Of a DNA stretch of 64,000 nucleotides, positions 14,290 through 23,268 are shown in pieces. The DNA comes from Streptomyces aquilus (GTDB lineage: Bacteria; Actinomycetota; Actinomycetes; Streptomycetales; Streptomycetaceae), in the NCBI RefSeq assembly GCF_003955715.1, contig NZ_CP034463.1:2604001-2668000 (forward strand). The letters are read 5' to 3'. The position numbers were made by a program, and so were the translations under genes. Under the pieces are notes generated by a model, which was not told the DNA's origin, did not search any database, and saw nothing but the letters and a program-made list of their open reading frames with translations. Within the stretch, counting starts at the first letter, position 1. Every line of letters starts with the position of its first letter.

Positions 14290-15687
14290 TCAGCGGACCG
14301 CCTCCTCCTCGACCGTGCGATCGCGTCCGGCCAGCACGCCGACGACCATCTGCGGGATCATCAGCCCGGCCATGAGGGCGATCGGCAGCCCCCAGCCGCC
14401 GCTGTGCTGGTAGAGCACGCCGACGAGGAGCGGCCCGGGGATGGAGATGAGGTAGCCGGTGCTCTGCGCGAAGGCGGACAGCTGGGCGACGCCCGCACCG
14501 CTTCTGGCCCGCATCCCGACCATGGTGAGGGCCAGCGGGAAGGAGCAGTTGGAGATGCCGAGGAGCAGGGCCCAGGCCCAGGCTCCGGCGGCGGGCGCGA
14601 GGTACAGCCCGGCGTAGCCCACGAGGCCGCAGACGCCGAGCACGAGCACGATCGGGCCCTGCTGCGGCAGCCGGGTGGCCACGCGCGGGATGACGAAGGC
14701 GAGCGGTACGCCCATCACCATCGTGACGGCCAGCAGCAGTCCCGCCGTGCTCGCGGGCACGCCCGCGTCCCGGAAGATCTGCGGCATCCAGCCCATCGTG
14801 ATGTAGGCGGCGGTGGCCTGGAGGCCGAAGAAGACGGCGAGCGCCCAGGCGGTGCGGCTCCGGGTGATCCGCAGCGCGGGCTGCGCCTCACGCGCGGACG
14901 CCTGCCCGGCGGGTGCCGCCCCCTGCTGCCGTGCGCCGCCCTCCTGCCGTACGCCGTCGTCCTGCCGTGCACCGCCCTCCTGCCGTACGCCGTCGTCCTG
15001 CCGTGCGCCGCCCTGCTGCCGTACGCCGTCGTCCTGCCGTGCACCGTCCCGCTGCCGTACGAACGGGAGCCACGGCAGTACGGCGACGGCGGCCAGGCCC
15101 GCCCACACCGCGAGCCCGGTCTGCCAGCTGCCGCCCAGCAGGTCGGTCACCGGCACGGTCGCCGCGGCGGCCGTGGCGGTGCCGAGGGCCAGGGCCATCG
15201 AGTACAGGCCGGTCATGGAGCCGACCCGGTCGGGGAACCAGCGCTTGACGATGACCGGCATCAGGACGTTGCTGACGGCGATGCCCATGAGGGCGAGGGC
15301 GCTGGCGGCCAGGAAGCCGGCGGTGCCACCGACGTAGGGCCGGATCAGCAGGCCCGCGGTGATGGCGGCCATGCCGGCGCAGACGACCGCGCCCGGGCCG
15401 AAGCGGCGGGCGAGGCGTGGGGCCATGACGCCGAAGACGGCGAAGCACAGCGGGGGCACGGAGGTGAGGATCCCGGCGACGCTGCCGCTCATGCCGAGTC
15501 CGTCGCGGACCTCCTCCAAGAGGGCGCCGAGGCTGGTGATGGCGGGACGGAGGTTGACGGCGGCCAGCACGATGCCGAGCACGAGCAGTCGTGTCGTCCA
15601 CGCGCGCGTGGACGGTTCGGGAGTCTCGCCGGTCGCCGAGCTTCGTATGTGCGGGGACGTCGTCGTCCGGGTTTCCTCGCTTGCCAT
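14290..15687 (-). CDS. MFS transporter, CynX/NimT type
   Basis: This membrane transporter of about 465 residues has twelve predicted spans in two halves. The first half starts LVLGIVLAAVNLRPAITSLG, the typical CynX/NimT signature; family members move cyanate or 2-nitroimidazole-like small molecules. The central cytosolic loop (about 210-260) has an unusual in-frame 12-residue repeat (RQEGGARQDDGV). I chose the ATG at 15687 (MASEETR); in-frame ATGs at 15696 and 15699 are alternatives, and none has a strong ribosome binding site. It is divergent from a FadR-type regulator, and a palindrome lies between them, so it is probably regulated by that protein. Confidence 0.88.
   Translation of the reverse strand: MASEETRTTTSPHIRSSATGETPEPSTRAWTTRLLVLGIVLAAVNLRPAITSLGALLEEVRDGLGMSGSVAGILTSVPPLCFAVFGVMAPRLARRFGPGAVVCAGMAAITAGLLIRPYVGGTAGFLAASALALMGIAVSNVLMPVIVKRWFPDRVGSMTGLYSMALALGTATAAAATVPVTDLLGGSWQTGLAVWAGLAAVAVLPWLPFVRQRDGARQDDGVRQQGGARQDDGVRQEGGARQDDGVRQEGGARQQGAAPAGQASAREAQPALRITRSRTAWALAVFFGLQATAAYITMGWMPQIFRDAGVPASTAGLLLAVTMVMGVPLAFVIPRVATRLPQQGPIVLVLGVCGLVGYAGLYLAPAAGAWAWALLLGISNCSFPLALTMVGMRARSGAGVAQLSAFAQSTGYLISIPGPLLVGVLYQHSGGWGLPIALMAGLMIPQMVVGVLAGRDRTVEEEAVR
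14926..15060 (-). repeat. 36-base tandem repeat in the MFS gene
   Basis: Three full 36-base units (14926-14961, 14962-14997, 14998-15033) and a partial fourth (15034-15060) encode RQEGGARQDDGV-type repeats on the minus strand. Because 36 is a multiple of three, changes in copy number alter the loop length without breaking the frame. Confidence 0.9.
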
Positions 15688-15701
15688 GCCGTCCATCATA
15701 G

Positions 15702-15716
15702 AATCATTGGATGATT
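15702..15716. promoter_or_regulatory. Candidate operator for the FadR-type regulator
   Basis: The inverted repeat AATCAT-TGG-ATGATT is markedly AT-rich for this genome. It lies between the divergent MFS gene (start about 15687) and the GntR/FadR gene (start 15770). The position suits binding by the adjacent regulator to control both genes. Confidence 0.6.
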
Positions 15717-15769
15717 GGTTGTCCATCCCCCGGGCGTCTCCCGGCGCCCGTCCCGTGCGAAGGTGTGCC

Positions 15770-16459
15770 ATGCCTCTGAGCCATCCCCGTCGATCGGCGC
15801 TGTCCGAGCAGGTCATCGCCGCGCTGCGGCAGCAGATCACCACCGGTGAGTGGCCGGTCGGCTCGCGCATCCCGACCGAGCCGGAGCTGGTCGAGCAGCT
15901 CGGGGTGGCCCGCAACACGGTCCGTGAGGCCGTCCGCGCGCTCGCGCACAACGGCCTGCTGGACATCCGCCAGGGCTCCGGCACGTACGTCGTGGCGACC
16001 AGTGAGCTGGCCGGGGTGATGCAGCGCCGGTTCGCCGACGCCGACCCCCGGCACATCGCCGAGCTGCGTTCCACGCTGGAGTCGTCCGCCGCGAAGCTGG
16101 CCGCCGGGCGGCGTACGGAGAAGGACCTCAAGCAGCTGGACGCGCTCCTCGTACGCCGTGAGGAGGCCTGGGAGGCGCGGGACAAGGAGGCCTTCGTGGC
16201 GGCGGACGCGACTTTCCACCTGGCGGTGGTGTCGGCGTCCCACAACGACGTCATGACGGCGATGTACGCGGATCTGGGAGAGGTGCTGCGGGACTGGCTG
16301 CGCGACGACGTCGGCGAGGAGATGACGCCGGAGTCGTATCTGGACCACTCGGGGGTGGTGGACGCGATCCGCGCGGGCGACGCGGAGGCTGCCGCGGCGC
16401 AGGCGGCGGGCTATCCGTTCCAGTGCCGGCCGGGGCTGTTCACTTCTTCTGGCGGCTGA
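15770..16459 (+). CDS. GntR-family (FadR subfamily) transcriptional regulator
   Basis: This 229-residue regulator has an N-terminal winged helix-turn-helix (about 8-75) with the GntR signature SRIPTEPELVEQLGVARNTVREAVRALAHNGLL and the wing RQGSGTYV. A C-terminal helical FCD ligand-binding domain (about 95-215) carries the typical DATFHLAVVSASHN and DHSGVVDAIRAGDAEAA blocks, which hold metal- or ligand-binding histidines. It probably represses the divergent MFS transporter and itself. The last codons and the stop lie inside the first copy of a 30-base tandem repeat, so the final residues (FTSSGG) may be recent. Confidence 0.92.
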   Translation: MPLSHPRRSALSEQVIAALRQQITTGEWPVGSRIPTEPELVEQLGVARNTVREAVRALAHNGLLDIRQGSGTYVVATSELAGVMQRRFADADPRHIAELRSTLESSAAKLAAGRRTEKDLKQLDALLVRREEAWEARDKEAFVAADATFHLAVVSASHNDVMTAMYADLGEVLRDWLRDDVGEEMTPESYLDHSGVVDAIRAGDAEAAAAQAAGYPFQCRPGLFTSSGG

Positions 16460-16500
16460 CCCACACCGATCACTTCTTCTGGTGGCTGACCCACACCGAA
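16441..16500. repeat. 30-base tandem duplication spanning two convergent stop codons
   Basis: Units 16441-16470 and 16471-16500 differ at only two positions. The first unit contains the fadR-type stop (16457-16459), and the unit boundary carries the stop of the opposing gene (16470-16472). With a single copy the two genes would overlap at their 3' ends, so the duplication appears to have separated them. Confidence 0.9.
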
Positions 16501-16805
16501 CGGACTTCCTTCCAGCAGCGGCCGTCGAGCCGTACGGTCTGCGCGGGCCCGGCCTCCACGGGGGCGCCGTCGCTGTCCACGTCCCACCAGCGGTCGCACT
16601 CGATGTGCAGCCGGACCAGGTCGACGTCGGGGTAGGGGTTGTGGCAGTAGGCGGTCACACGGGAGCCGGTGATCTTGCTGTAGCACGCGGCGCCGAACAG
16701 GTCCGGTGCGGTGTCCTCGCGCGCGTGGGGCGACGCTTCGTGCGGCAGGGACATCAGCAGAACGGCTGCGACGGCTATCGGGGCCAGGCTGCGGGACAGG
16801 CGCAC
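16470..16805 (-). CDS. Small secreted protein with four cysteines
   Basis: This 111-residue protein starts at GTG 16805, with AGGAGG upstream. A signal peptide (about 1-26, LSRSLAPIAVAAVLLMSLPHEA) is followed by a mature domain of about 85 residues with four cysteines (C41, C54, C70, C97) that could form two disulfides. It also carries a WWDVDSDG motif that looks like a surface or calcium-like loop. It ends VWVSHQKK. I do not recognise a family. The last codons are duplicated in tandem downstream of its stop. Confidence 0.82.
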   Translation of the reverse strand: MRLSRSLAPIAVAAVLLMSLPHEASPHAREDTAPDLFGAACYSKITGSRVTAYCHNPYPDVDLVRLHIECDRWWDVDSDGAPVEAGPAQTVRLDGRCWKEVRSVWVSHQKK

Positions 16806-16905
16806 AAGGGGACCTCCTCGGCCGTGCTGGGGAGGGAAGCGGTGAACGCGTAATCCAGAGTGCCCAGTTGTGCCGCCCGCCCGCCCGGCCGGGTGGGCCG
16901 AACGG

Positions 16906-16941
16906 GTGAGGGCCCGCGTTCCGGAGAACGCGGGCCCTCAC
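16906..16941 (-). terminator. Terminator of the fabG-fabI operon
   Basis: A 16-bp perfect stem GTGAGGGCCCGCGTTC / GAACGCGGGCCCTCAC with a 4-base loop begins 14 bases past the fabI stop. Confidence 0.88.
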
Positions 16942-16954
16942 ACCGTAGGAAAGA

Positions 16955-17731
16955 TCATGCACCGATGGCGTGCAGACCGCCGTCGACGTGGACGATCTCG
17001 CCGGTGGTCTTCGGGAACCAGTCGCTCAGCAGGGCGACGACGCCCTTGCCGGCCGGCTCCGGGTCCTCCAGCTTCCACTCCAGCGGGGAGCGGCTGTCCC
17101 AGACGGCCGCCAGCTCGGCGAAGCCCGGGATGGACTTGGCGGCCATGGAGCCGATCGGACCGGCCGAGATCAGGTTGCAGCGGATGTCGTGCTTGCCGAG
17201 GTCACGCGCCATGTAGCGGTTGGTGGCCTCCAGGGCGGCCTTGGCGGGGCCCATCCAGTCGTACTGGGGCCAGGCGAACTGCGCGTCGAAGGTGAGGCCG
17301 ACGACGGAGCCGCCCTCGGTCATCAGCGGCAGCAGCGCCATGGTCAGCGACTTCAGGGAGAAGGCGGAGACGTGCATGGCGGTGGCCACGGACTCGAACG
17401 GCGTGTTCAGGAAGTTGCCGCCGAGCGCGTCCTGCGGCGCGAAGCCGATGGAGTGCACGACACCGTCGAGCTTGTCGCCCAGGTGCTCACGGACCTGGCT
17501 CTCCAGGCGGGCGAGGTGCTCGTCGTTGGAGACGTCGAGCTCCAGGACCTTGACCTTCTCCGGCTGAGGCAGCTTCTTGGCGATGCGCTCGGTGAGGGTC
17601 GGCCGCGGCCACGCGGTGAGGATGATCTCCGCGCCCTGCTCCTGGGCCAGCTTGGCGGTGTGGAAGGCGATGGAGGACTCCATCAGCACACCGGTGATGA
17701 GGATCTTCTTGCCCTCGAGGATTCCAGCCAT
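16955..17731 (-). CDS. fabI: Enoyl-[acyl-carrier-protein] reductase (NADH)
   Basis: This 258-residue enzyme catalyses the last reduction of each fatty-acid elongation cycle. It has the FabI/InhA signature: GVLMESSIAFHTAKLAQEQGAE for nucleotide binding, S94 in VVHSIGFAPQ, and the active-site Y157-(2)-M160-(3)-K164 in YDWMGPAK. The residue spacing matches mycobacterial InhA closely, the target of isoniazid adducts and triclosan. It starts at the ATG at 17731, four bases after the fabG stop, so the two form one operon as in S. coelicolor (SCO1814-SCO1815). Confidence 0.97.
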   Translation of the reverse strand: MAGILEGKKILITGVLMESSIAFHTAKLAQEQGAEIILTAWPRPTLTERIAKKLPQPEKVKVLELDVSNDEHLARLESQVREHLGDKLDGVVHSIGFAPQDALGGNFLNTPFESVATAMHVSAFSLKSLTMALLPLMTEGGSVVGLTFDAQFAWPQYDWMGPAKAALEATNRYMARDLGKHDIRCNLISAGPIGSMAAKSIPGFAELAAVWDSRSPLEWKLEDPEPAGKGVVALLSDWFPKTTGEIVHVDGGLHAIGA

Positions 17732-17735
17732 GGTG

Positions 17736-18440
17736 TCAGTGACCCATTCCCAGTCCGCCGTCAACCGGGATGACGGCTCCAGTGATGTACGAGGCGTCGT
17801 CGGAGGCGAGGAACCGCACCGTCGCGGCGATCTCCTCCGGCTGCGCGTAACGGCCGAGCGGCACGGACTGCACGATGTTCGCGCGCTGCTCTTCGGTGAG
17901 CACCTTGGTCATGTCGGTGTCGACGAAGCCGGGGGCGACGACGTTGAACGTGATGTTGCGCGAGCCGAGCTCCCGCGCGAGCGAGCGCGCGAAACCGACC
18001 AAGGCGGCCTTGGAGGCGGCGTAGTTGGCCTGCCCCGGACCGCCGTACAGCCCGACGACCGACGAGATCAGGACGACGCGGCCCTTCTTGGCGCGCAGCA
18101 TGCCGCGGTTGGCACGCTTGACGACGCGGAAGGTGCCGGTGAGGTTGGTGTCGAGGACGGACGTGAAGTCCTCCTCGGACATCCGCATCAGGAGCGTGTC
18201 CTTGGTGATGCCGGCGTTGGCGACCAGGACCTCGACCGGGCCGTGCTCGGCCTCGATCTCCTTGTAGGCCTGCTCCACCTGTTCGGTGTCGGTGATGTCG
18301 CACTTGACGGCGAGGAAGCCGGCCGGTGGCTCGCCCGAGCGGTACGTGATCGCGACCTTGTCGCCGGCGTCGGCGAAAGCGCGGGCAATGGCGAGGCCGA
18401 TGCCCCGGTTGCCTCCGGTGACGAGAACCGAGCGGCTCAA
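17736..18440 (-). CDS. fabG: 3-oxoacyl-[acyl-carrier-protein] reductase
   Basis: This 234-residue SDR carries out the first reduction of fatty-acid elongation. Motifs are GGNRGIG at 9-15, NAG at 75-77 and the catalytic S127, Y140, K144. The start is a TTG at 18440 preceded by AAAGGGTGA; the open frame upstream is Arg/Ser-rich and lacks a ribosome binding site. It is divergent from the tldD gene and is followed four bases later by fabI. Confidence 0.96.
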   Translation of the reverse strand: MSRSVLVTGGNRGIGLAIARAFADAGDKVAITYRSGEPPAGFLAVKCDITDTEQVEQAYKEIEAEHGPVEVLVANAGITKDTLLMRMSEEDFTSVLDTNLTGTFRVVKRANRGMLRAKKGRVVLISSVVGLYGGPGQANYAASKAALVGFARSLARELGSRNITFNVVAPGFVDTDMTKVLTEEQRANIVQSVPLGRYAQPEEIAATVRFLASDDASYITGAVIPVDGGLGMGH

Positions 18441-18681
18441 CGGATCACCCTTTCGATAGCGGTCTGAATACCCGCCCGAACACCTGGATGACAGGCGGCT
18501 TCCTGGGAAATCTATCGGTCCCCGGCCTCCGGCGGACAATCGGGCAGCGACAGTGGCTAAGGGGACTCACTGTCGGGTCTCTACAGAAGGACGCGCGCTC
18601 CGGTCGGAAACGTATGGTCCCTGGACCCGCCCACGCGACATGATCGGAGTCCACAGGTCACGACAGCAGGGAGATACCTCG

Positions 18682-20205
18682 GTGCCTCATACCATCGACG
18701 AAGCCTTCACAGCGCTTCCGCTACGCGCCCTCGCCGACGCCGCGCTGGCACGCGCGCGTGCGCTGGGTGCCGAGCACGCGGACTTCCGGTTCGAGCGGGT
18801 GCGCAGCGCGTCCTGGCGGCTGCGGGACGCCAAGCCCGCCGGGTCCTCGGACACCACCGACCTCGGGTACGCGGTGCGGGTCGTGCACGGTGGGACCTGG
18901 GGATTCGCGTCCGGCGTCGATCTGACCATGGACGCGGCGGCACGGGTCGCCTCGCAGGCGGTGGCCATGGCGAAGCTGTCCGCCCAGGTGATCAAGGCGG
19001 CCGGTTCCGACGAGCGGGTCGAGCTGGCCGACGAGCCGGTGCACGCCGAGAAGACGTGGATCTCGTCGTACGAGATCGATCCGTTCACCGTGCCCGACGA
19101 GGAGAAGGCCGGGCTGCTCGCGGAGTGGAGCGCGCGGCTGCTGGCGGCGAACGGGGTCAACCACGTCGACGCCTCGCTGCTCACCGTCCATGAGAACAAG
19201 TTCTACGCCGACACCGCCGGGACCGTGACCACCCAGCAGCGGGTGCGGCTGCACCCGGCGCTGACCGCGGTGTCGGTCGACGAGTCGAGCGGCGAGTTCG
19301 ACTCGATGCGGACCATCGCGCCGCCGGTCGGCCGGGGCTGGGAGTACCTCACCGGCACCGGTTGGGACTGGGACAGCGAGCTGGCCCAGATCCCCGAGCT
19401 GCTCGCCGAGAAGATGCGGGCGCCGAGTGTCGAGTCCGGGGTGTACGACCTGGTCGTCGACCCGTCCAACCTGTGGCTGACCATCCACGAGTCCATCGGC
19501 CACGCCACCGAGCTGGACCGCGCCCTCGGTTACGAGGCCGCCTACGCCGGTACCTCCTTCGCCACTTTCGACCAGCTCGGCAAGCTGCGCTACGGCTCCG
19601 ACCTGATGAACGTCACCGGTGACCGCACCGCCGAGCACGGCCTGGCGACCATCGGGTACGACGACGAGGGCGTCGAGGGCCAGTCCTGGGACCTGGTGAA
19701 GGACGGCACGCTCGTCGGCTACCAGCTGGACCGGCGCATCGCGAAGCTGACCGGCTTCGAGCGCTCCAACGGCTGCGCGTTCGCCGACTCCCCCGGCCAT
19801 GTGCCGGTGCAGCGCATGGCCAACGTGTCCCTGCGGCCCGACCCGGCCGGCATGTCGACCGAGGACCTGATCGGCGGCGTCGACCGCGGCATCTACGTCG
19901 TCGGCGACCGCTCCTGGTCCATCGACATGCAGCGCTACAACTTCCAGTTCACCGGCCAGCGCTTCTTCAAGATCGAGAACGGCCGGATCGCCGGCCAGCT
20001 GCGGGACGTCGCCTACCAGGCGACCACCACCGACTTCTGGGGCTCCATGGCCGCCGTCGGCGGCCCGCAGACCTACGTCCTCGGGGGCGCCTTCAACTGC
20101 GGCAAGGCCCAGCCGGGCCAGGTCGCCGCCGTGTCGCACGGCTGCCCGTCGGCCCTCTTCAAGGGCGTCAACATTCTGAACACCACCCAGGAGGCCGGTC
20201 GATGA
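18682..20205 (+). CDS. tldD: TldD-type zinc metalloprotease subunit
   Basis: This 507-residue protein starts at GTG 18682, with GGGAG upstream. The catalytic zinc motif HExxxH is at 269-273 (HESIGH), followed by ATELDRALGYE. TldD pairs with TldE to form a heterodimeric protease that threads unfolded peptides; in E. coli it matures microcin B17 and degrades CcdA. It overlaps tldE by an ATGA, so the two subunits are translationally coupled. The native substrate in Streptomyces is unknown, and no peptide precursor gene is visible beside it. Confidence 0.93.
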   Translation: MPHTIDEAFTALPLRALADAALARARALGAEHADFRFERVRSASWRLRDAKPAGSSDTTDLGYAVRVVHGGTWGFASGVDLTMDAAARVASQAVAMAKLSAQVIKAAGSDERVELADEPVHAEKTWISSYEIDPFTVPDEEKAGLLAEWSARLLAANGVNHVDASLLTVHENKFYADTAGTVTTQQRVRLHPALTAVSVDESSGEFDSMRTIAPPVGRGWEYLTGTGWDWDSELAQIPELLAEKMRAPSVESGVYDLVVDPSNLWLTIHESIGHATELDRALGYEAAYAGTSFATFDQLGKLRYGSDLMNVTGDRTAEHGLATIGYDDEGVEGQSWDLVKDGTLVGYQLDRRIAKLTGFERSNGCAFADSPGHVPVQRMANVSLRPDPAGMSTEDLIGGVDRGIYVVGDRSWSIDMQRYNFQFTGQRFFKIENGRIAGQLRDVAYQATTTDFWGSMAAVGGPQTYVLGGAFNCGKAQPGQVAAVSHGCPSALFKGVNILNTTQEAGR

Positions 20206-21602
20206 GCTCTCGTACGAACAAGCCGCACGAGATCGTCGAGCGCGCCCTGGAGCTGTCCCGCGCGGACGGCTGTGTCGTCATCGCCGACGAGCAGTCCACG
20301 GCCAACCTGCGCTGGGCCGGCAACGCGCTCACCACCAACGGCGTCACGCGCGGGCGCACGCTCACCGTCATCGCGACCGTCGACGGCAAGGAGGGCACCG
20401 CCTCGGGTGTCGTCTCCCGGGCCGCCGTCACCGTGGACGAGCTGGAGTCGCTGGTGCGGGCCGCGGAGGCCGCCGCGCGCGGGGCCGCGCCCGCCGAGGA
20501 CGCGCAGCCGCTCGTGACGGCCGTACCGGCCTCCCCCGACTTCACGGACGCGCCCGCCGAGACGTCCTCCGCCGTCTTCGCGGACTTCGCCCCGGCGCTC
20601 GGTGAGTCCTTCGCACGCGCGCGTGCGGGCGGCCGGGAACTGTACGGTTTCGCCAACCACGAGCTGGTCTCCAGCTACCTCGGCACCTCCACCGGTCTTC
20701 GACTGCGTCACGACCAGCCCAACGGCACGCTCGAGCTGAACGCGAAATCCCCGGACCGTACGCGCTCGGCGTGGGCGGGCCGCTCCACGCGGGACTTCAA
20801 GGACGTCGACCCGGCCGCGCTGGACGCCGAGCTCGCCGTACGCCTGGGCTGGGCCGAGCGCAAGCACGACCTGCCCGCCGGGCGGTACGAGACGCTGCTG
20901 CCGCCGACCGCCGTCGCGGACCTGCTCATCTACCAGATGTGGTCGGCGTCGGGCCGGGACGCGTTCGAGGGCCGCACGGTGTTCTCCAAGCCGGGCGGCG
21001 ACACCCGGACCCGGCTCGGCGAGAAGCTCACCGACCTGCCGCTGACGCTGCGCAGCGACCCGAACGAGCCGGGTCTGGAGTCCGCGCCGTTCGTGCTCGC
21101 GCACTCCTCCGGCGGGGACTCCTCGGTGTTCGACAACGGGCTGCCGCTGACGGCCACCGAGTGGATGCGCGAGGGCGAGCTGAGCAACCTGCTCACCAGC
21201 CGGCACAGCGCCGGGCTGACCGGGCTGCCGGTGGCGCCGGGCATCGACAACCTGATCCTCGACGGCGGCGACGACCGGTCCCTGGAGGAGATGGTCGCGA
21301 ACACCGAGCGCGGGCTGCTGCTGACCTGCCTGTGGTACATCCGCGAGGTCGATCCGGCGACCCTGCTGCTGACCGGGCTGACCCGGGACGGCGTCTATCT
21401 CGTCGAGAACGGCGAGGTGACCGGCGAGGTCAACAACTTCCGGTTCAACGAGTCGCCCGTGGATCTGCTGGGCCGGGCCACCGAGGCCGGGCGCACGGAA
21501 AAGACGCTGCCGAGGGAGTGGAGCGACTGGTTCACTAGGGCTGCGATGCCGGCCCTGCGGGTGCCGGACTTCAATATGAGCTCTGTCAGTCGGGGCGTAT
21601 AA
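20202..21602 (+). CDS. tldE: TldE/PmbA-type protease partner
   Basis: This 466-residue partner of TldD has the same fold but lacks the HExxxH zinc site, as expected for TldE. Recognisable blocks are AGNALTTNGVTRGRTLTV near the N-terminus, TAVADLLIYQMWSASGRDAFEGRTVF in the middle and RHSAGLTGLPVAPGIDNLIL near residue 335. Its ATG overlaps the tldD stop. It is followed 56 bases later by tyrS, with a possible promoter in between. Confidence 0.92.
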   Translation: MSSRTNKPHEIVERALELSRADGCVVIADEQSTANLRWAGNALTTNGVTRGRTLTVIATVDGKEGTASGVVSRAAVTVDELESLVRAAEAAARGAAPAEDAQPLVTAVPASPDFTDAPAETSSAVFADFAPALGESFARARAGGRELYGFANHELVSSYLGTSTGLRLRHDQPNGTLELNAKSPDRTRSAWAGRSTRDFKDVDPAALDAELAVRLGWAERKHDLPAGRYETLLPPTAVADLLIYQMWSASGRDAFEGRTVFSKPGGDTRTRLGEKLTDLPLTLRSDPNEPGLESAPFVLAHSSGGDSSVFDNGLPLTATEWMREGELSNLLTSRHSAGLTGLPVAPGIDNLILDGGDDRSLEEMVANTERGLLLTCLWYIREVDPATLLLTGLTRDGVYLVENGEVTGEVNNFRFNESPVDLLGRATEAGRTEKTLPREWSDWFTRAAMPALRVPDFNMSSVSRGV

Positions 21603-21658
21603 CCTCGTAGCCGGTAGTCACTCGGCTGCCCGAAGATCATCAAGGAGACGCGAGAACC

Positions 21659-22927
21659 GTGACGGACATCGTCGACGAGCTGAAGTGGCGTGGGCTGATC
21701 GCCCTCTCCACTGACGAGGACGCATTGCGCAAGGCGTTCGCGGACGGTCCCGTCACGTTCTATTGCGGCTTCGACCCGACCGCGCCCAGCCTGCACCTCG
21801 GCAACCTCGTGCAGATCCTGACGATGCGCCGGATCCAGGACGCGGGCAACCGTCCCCTGGGCCTGGTCGGTGGTGCGACGGGTCTGATCGGTGACCCGAA
21901 GCCGAACTCCGAGCGCACGCTCAACGCCCCGGACATCGTCGCCCAGTGGGTCGAGCGGCTGCGCGCGCAGATCGCCCCGCTGCTGGACTTCGAGGGGCCG
22001 AACGCCGCGGTCATGGTGAACAACCTGGACTGGACGCAGGGCCTGTCGGCCATCGAGTTCCTGCGGGACGTCGGCAAGCACTTCCGGGTCAACAAGATGA
22101 TCGCGAAGGAGGCCGTCTCCCGGCGGCTCAACTCCGACGCGGGCATCAGCTACACCGAGTTCAGCTACCAGATCCTCCAGGGCATGGACTTCCTGGAGCT
22201 GTACCGGCGCTACGGCTGCACGCTCCAGACCGGCGGCAGCGACCAGTGGGGCAACCTCACCTCGGGCACCGACCTGATCCATCGGGTCGAGCCGGAGGCC
22301 GTGGTGCACGCGCTGGGCACTCCGCTGATCACCAAGGCCGACGGCACCAAGTTCGGCAAGACGGAGTCCGGCACGGTCTGGCTCGACCCCGAGATGACCA
22401 CGCCGTACGCCTTCTACCAGTTCTGGCTGAACGCGGACGACCGGGATGTCTCCAAGTTCCTGCGGATCTTCAGCTTCAAGTCCCGTGCGGAGATCGAGGA
22501 GCTGGAGAAGGCGACCGAGGAGCGTCCTCAGGCCCGTGCCGCCCAGCGCGCGCTGGCCGAGGAGCTGACGACGCTGGTGCACGGCGCCGACCAGACGGCG
22601 GCCGTGATCGCCGCGTCCAAGGCCCTCTTCGGTCAGGGCGAGCTGGCGGAGCTGGACGACAAGACGCTGGCGGCGGCGCTGTCCGAGGTGCCGCACATCC
22701 AGGTCGCCGAGCTCGGTCTCGTCGTGGACCTGTTCGCCGAGGTCGGTCTCGTGGCCAGCAAGTCGGCGGCGCGGCGGACCGTGAAGGAGGGCGGGGCCTA
22801 CGTGAACAACGTCAAGGTCGCGGCCGAGGACGCGGTGCCCGCCAAGGAGGACCTGCTCCACGGACGGTGGCTGGTGCTGCGGCGCGGGAAGAAGAACCTG
22901 GCGGCGGTCGAGGTGACCGGAGCGTAG
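21659..22927 (+). CDS. tyrS: Tyrosyl-tRNA synthetase
   Basis: This 422-residue class I synthetase charges tRNA-Tyr. The HIGH motif appears as HLGN at 46-49 ([10 protein letters not shown]) and KMSKS as KFGKT at 231-235, the bacterial TyrRS forms. The tyrosine pocket includes [14 protein letters not shown] and [10 protein letters not shown]-terminal S4-like RNA-binding domain (about 350-420) has [21 protein letters not shown]. It starts at GTG 21659 after AAGGAGACG. A strong bidirectional terminator follows. Confidence 0.98.
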   Translation: MTDIVDELKWRGLIALSTDEDALRKAFADGPVTFYCGFDPTAPSLHLGNLVQILTMRRIQDAGNRPLGLVGGATGLIGDPKPNSERTLNAPDIVAQWVERLRAQIAPLLDFEGPNAAVMVNNLDWTQGLSAIEFLRDVGKHFRVNKMIAKEAVSRRLNSDAGISYTEFSYQILQGMDFLELYRRYGCTLQTGGSDQWGNLTSGTDLIHRVEPEAVVHALGTPLITKADGTKFGKTESGTVWLDPEMTTPYAFYQFWLNADDRDVSKFLRIFSFKSRAEIEELEKATEERPQARAAQRALAEELTTLVHGADQTAAVIAASKALFGQGELAELDDKTLAAALSEVPHIQVAELGLVVDLFAEVGLVASKSAARRTVKEGGAYVNNVKVAAEDAVPAKEDLLHGRWLVLRRGKKNLAAVEVTGA

Positions 22928-22932
22928 TCGGC

Positions 22933-22973
22933 ACGAAGGGGGCGGCTCTCATCGAGAGAGCCGCCCCCTTCGT
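22933..22973. terminator. Bidirectional terminator after tyrS
   Basis: An 18-bp perfect stem (22933-22950 and 22956-22973) lies between convergent genes ending at 22927 and 22990. Confidence 0.92.
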
Positions 22974-22989
22974 CGTACGCGCTGTCCTG

Positions 22990-23268
22990 TCACGCCTGCT
23001 GTTTGCGCTTGCCCAGCGTCGCCATGTACAGCATGTCGCCCACGCCCACGATGATGATCGCGGCGATCAGCTGGAAGGCGTGGCGGCTCCAGTCGATGCC
23101 GGAGGTGGCGTCGACGCCCGCCCAGCGGGCGATGGCGTTGCCGACGAGGGCGCCCAGCATGCCGAAGATGGTCGTCAGCCAGAGCGGACTGTGCTGCTTG
23201 CCCGGGATGATCGCCTTCGCGATCAGGCCCAGGACGAATCCCACGATGATCGCCCACAACCAGCCCAT
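22990..23268 (-). CDS. GlsB/YeaQ/YmgE-family stress membrane protein
   Basis: This 92-residue membrane protein has three hydrophobic segments: MGWLWAIIVGFVLGLIAKAI, LTTIFGMLGALVGNAIA, and FQLIAAIIIVGVGDMLYMA. The first two match the conserved GlsB (transglycosylase-associated) family core GxxIGxIAkxixPG. The start at 23268 has AAGGAGG five bases before it. Members are stress-induced in many bacteria, but the mechanism is unknown. Confidence 0.9.
   Translation of the reverse strand: MGWLWAIIVGFVLGLIAKAIIPGKQHSPLWLTTIFGMLGALVGNAIARWAGVDATSGIDWSRHAFQLIAAIIIVGVGDMLYMATLGKRKQQA

Noticed and set aside
16955..18440. fabG-fabI as part of a polyketide cluster
   Set aside because: No ketosynthase, acyltransferase or carrier protein is nearby; the genes match the housekeeping fatty-acid pair.
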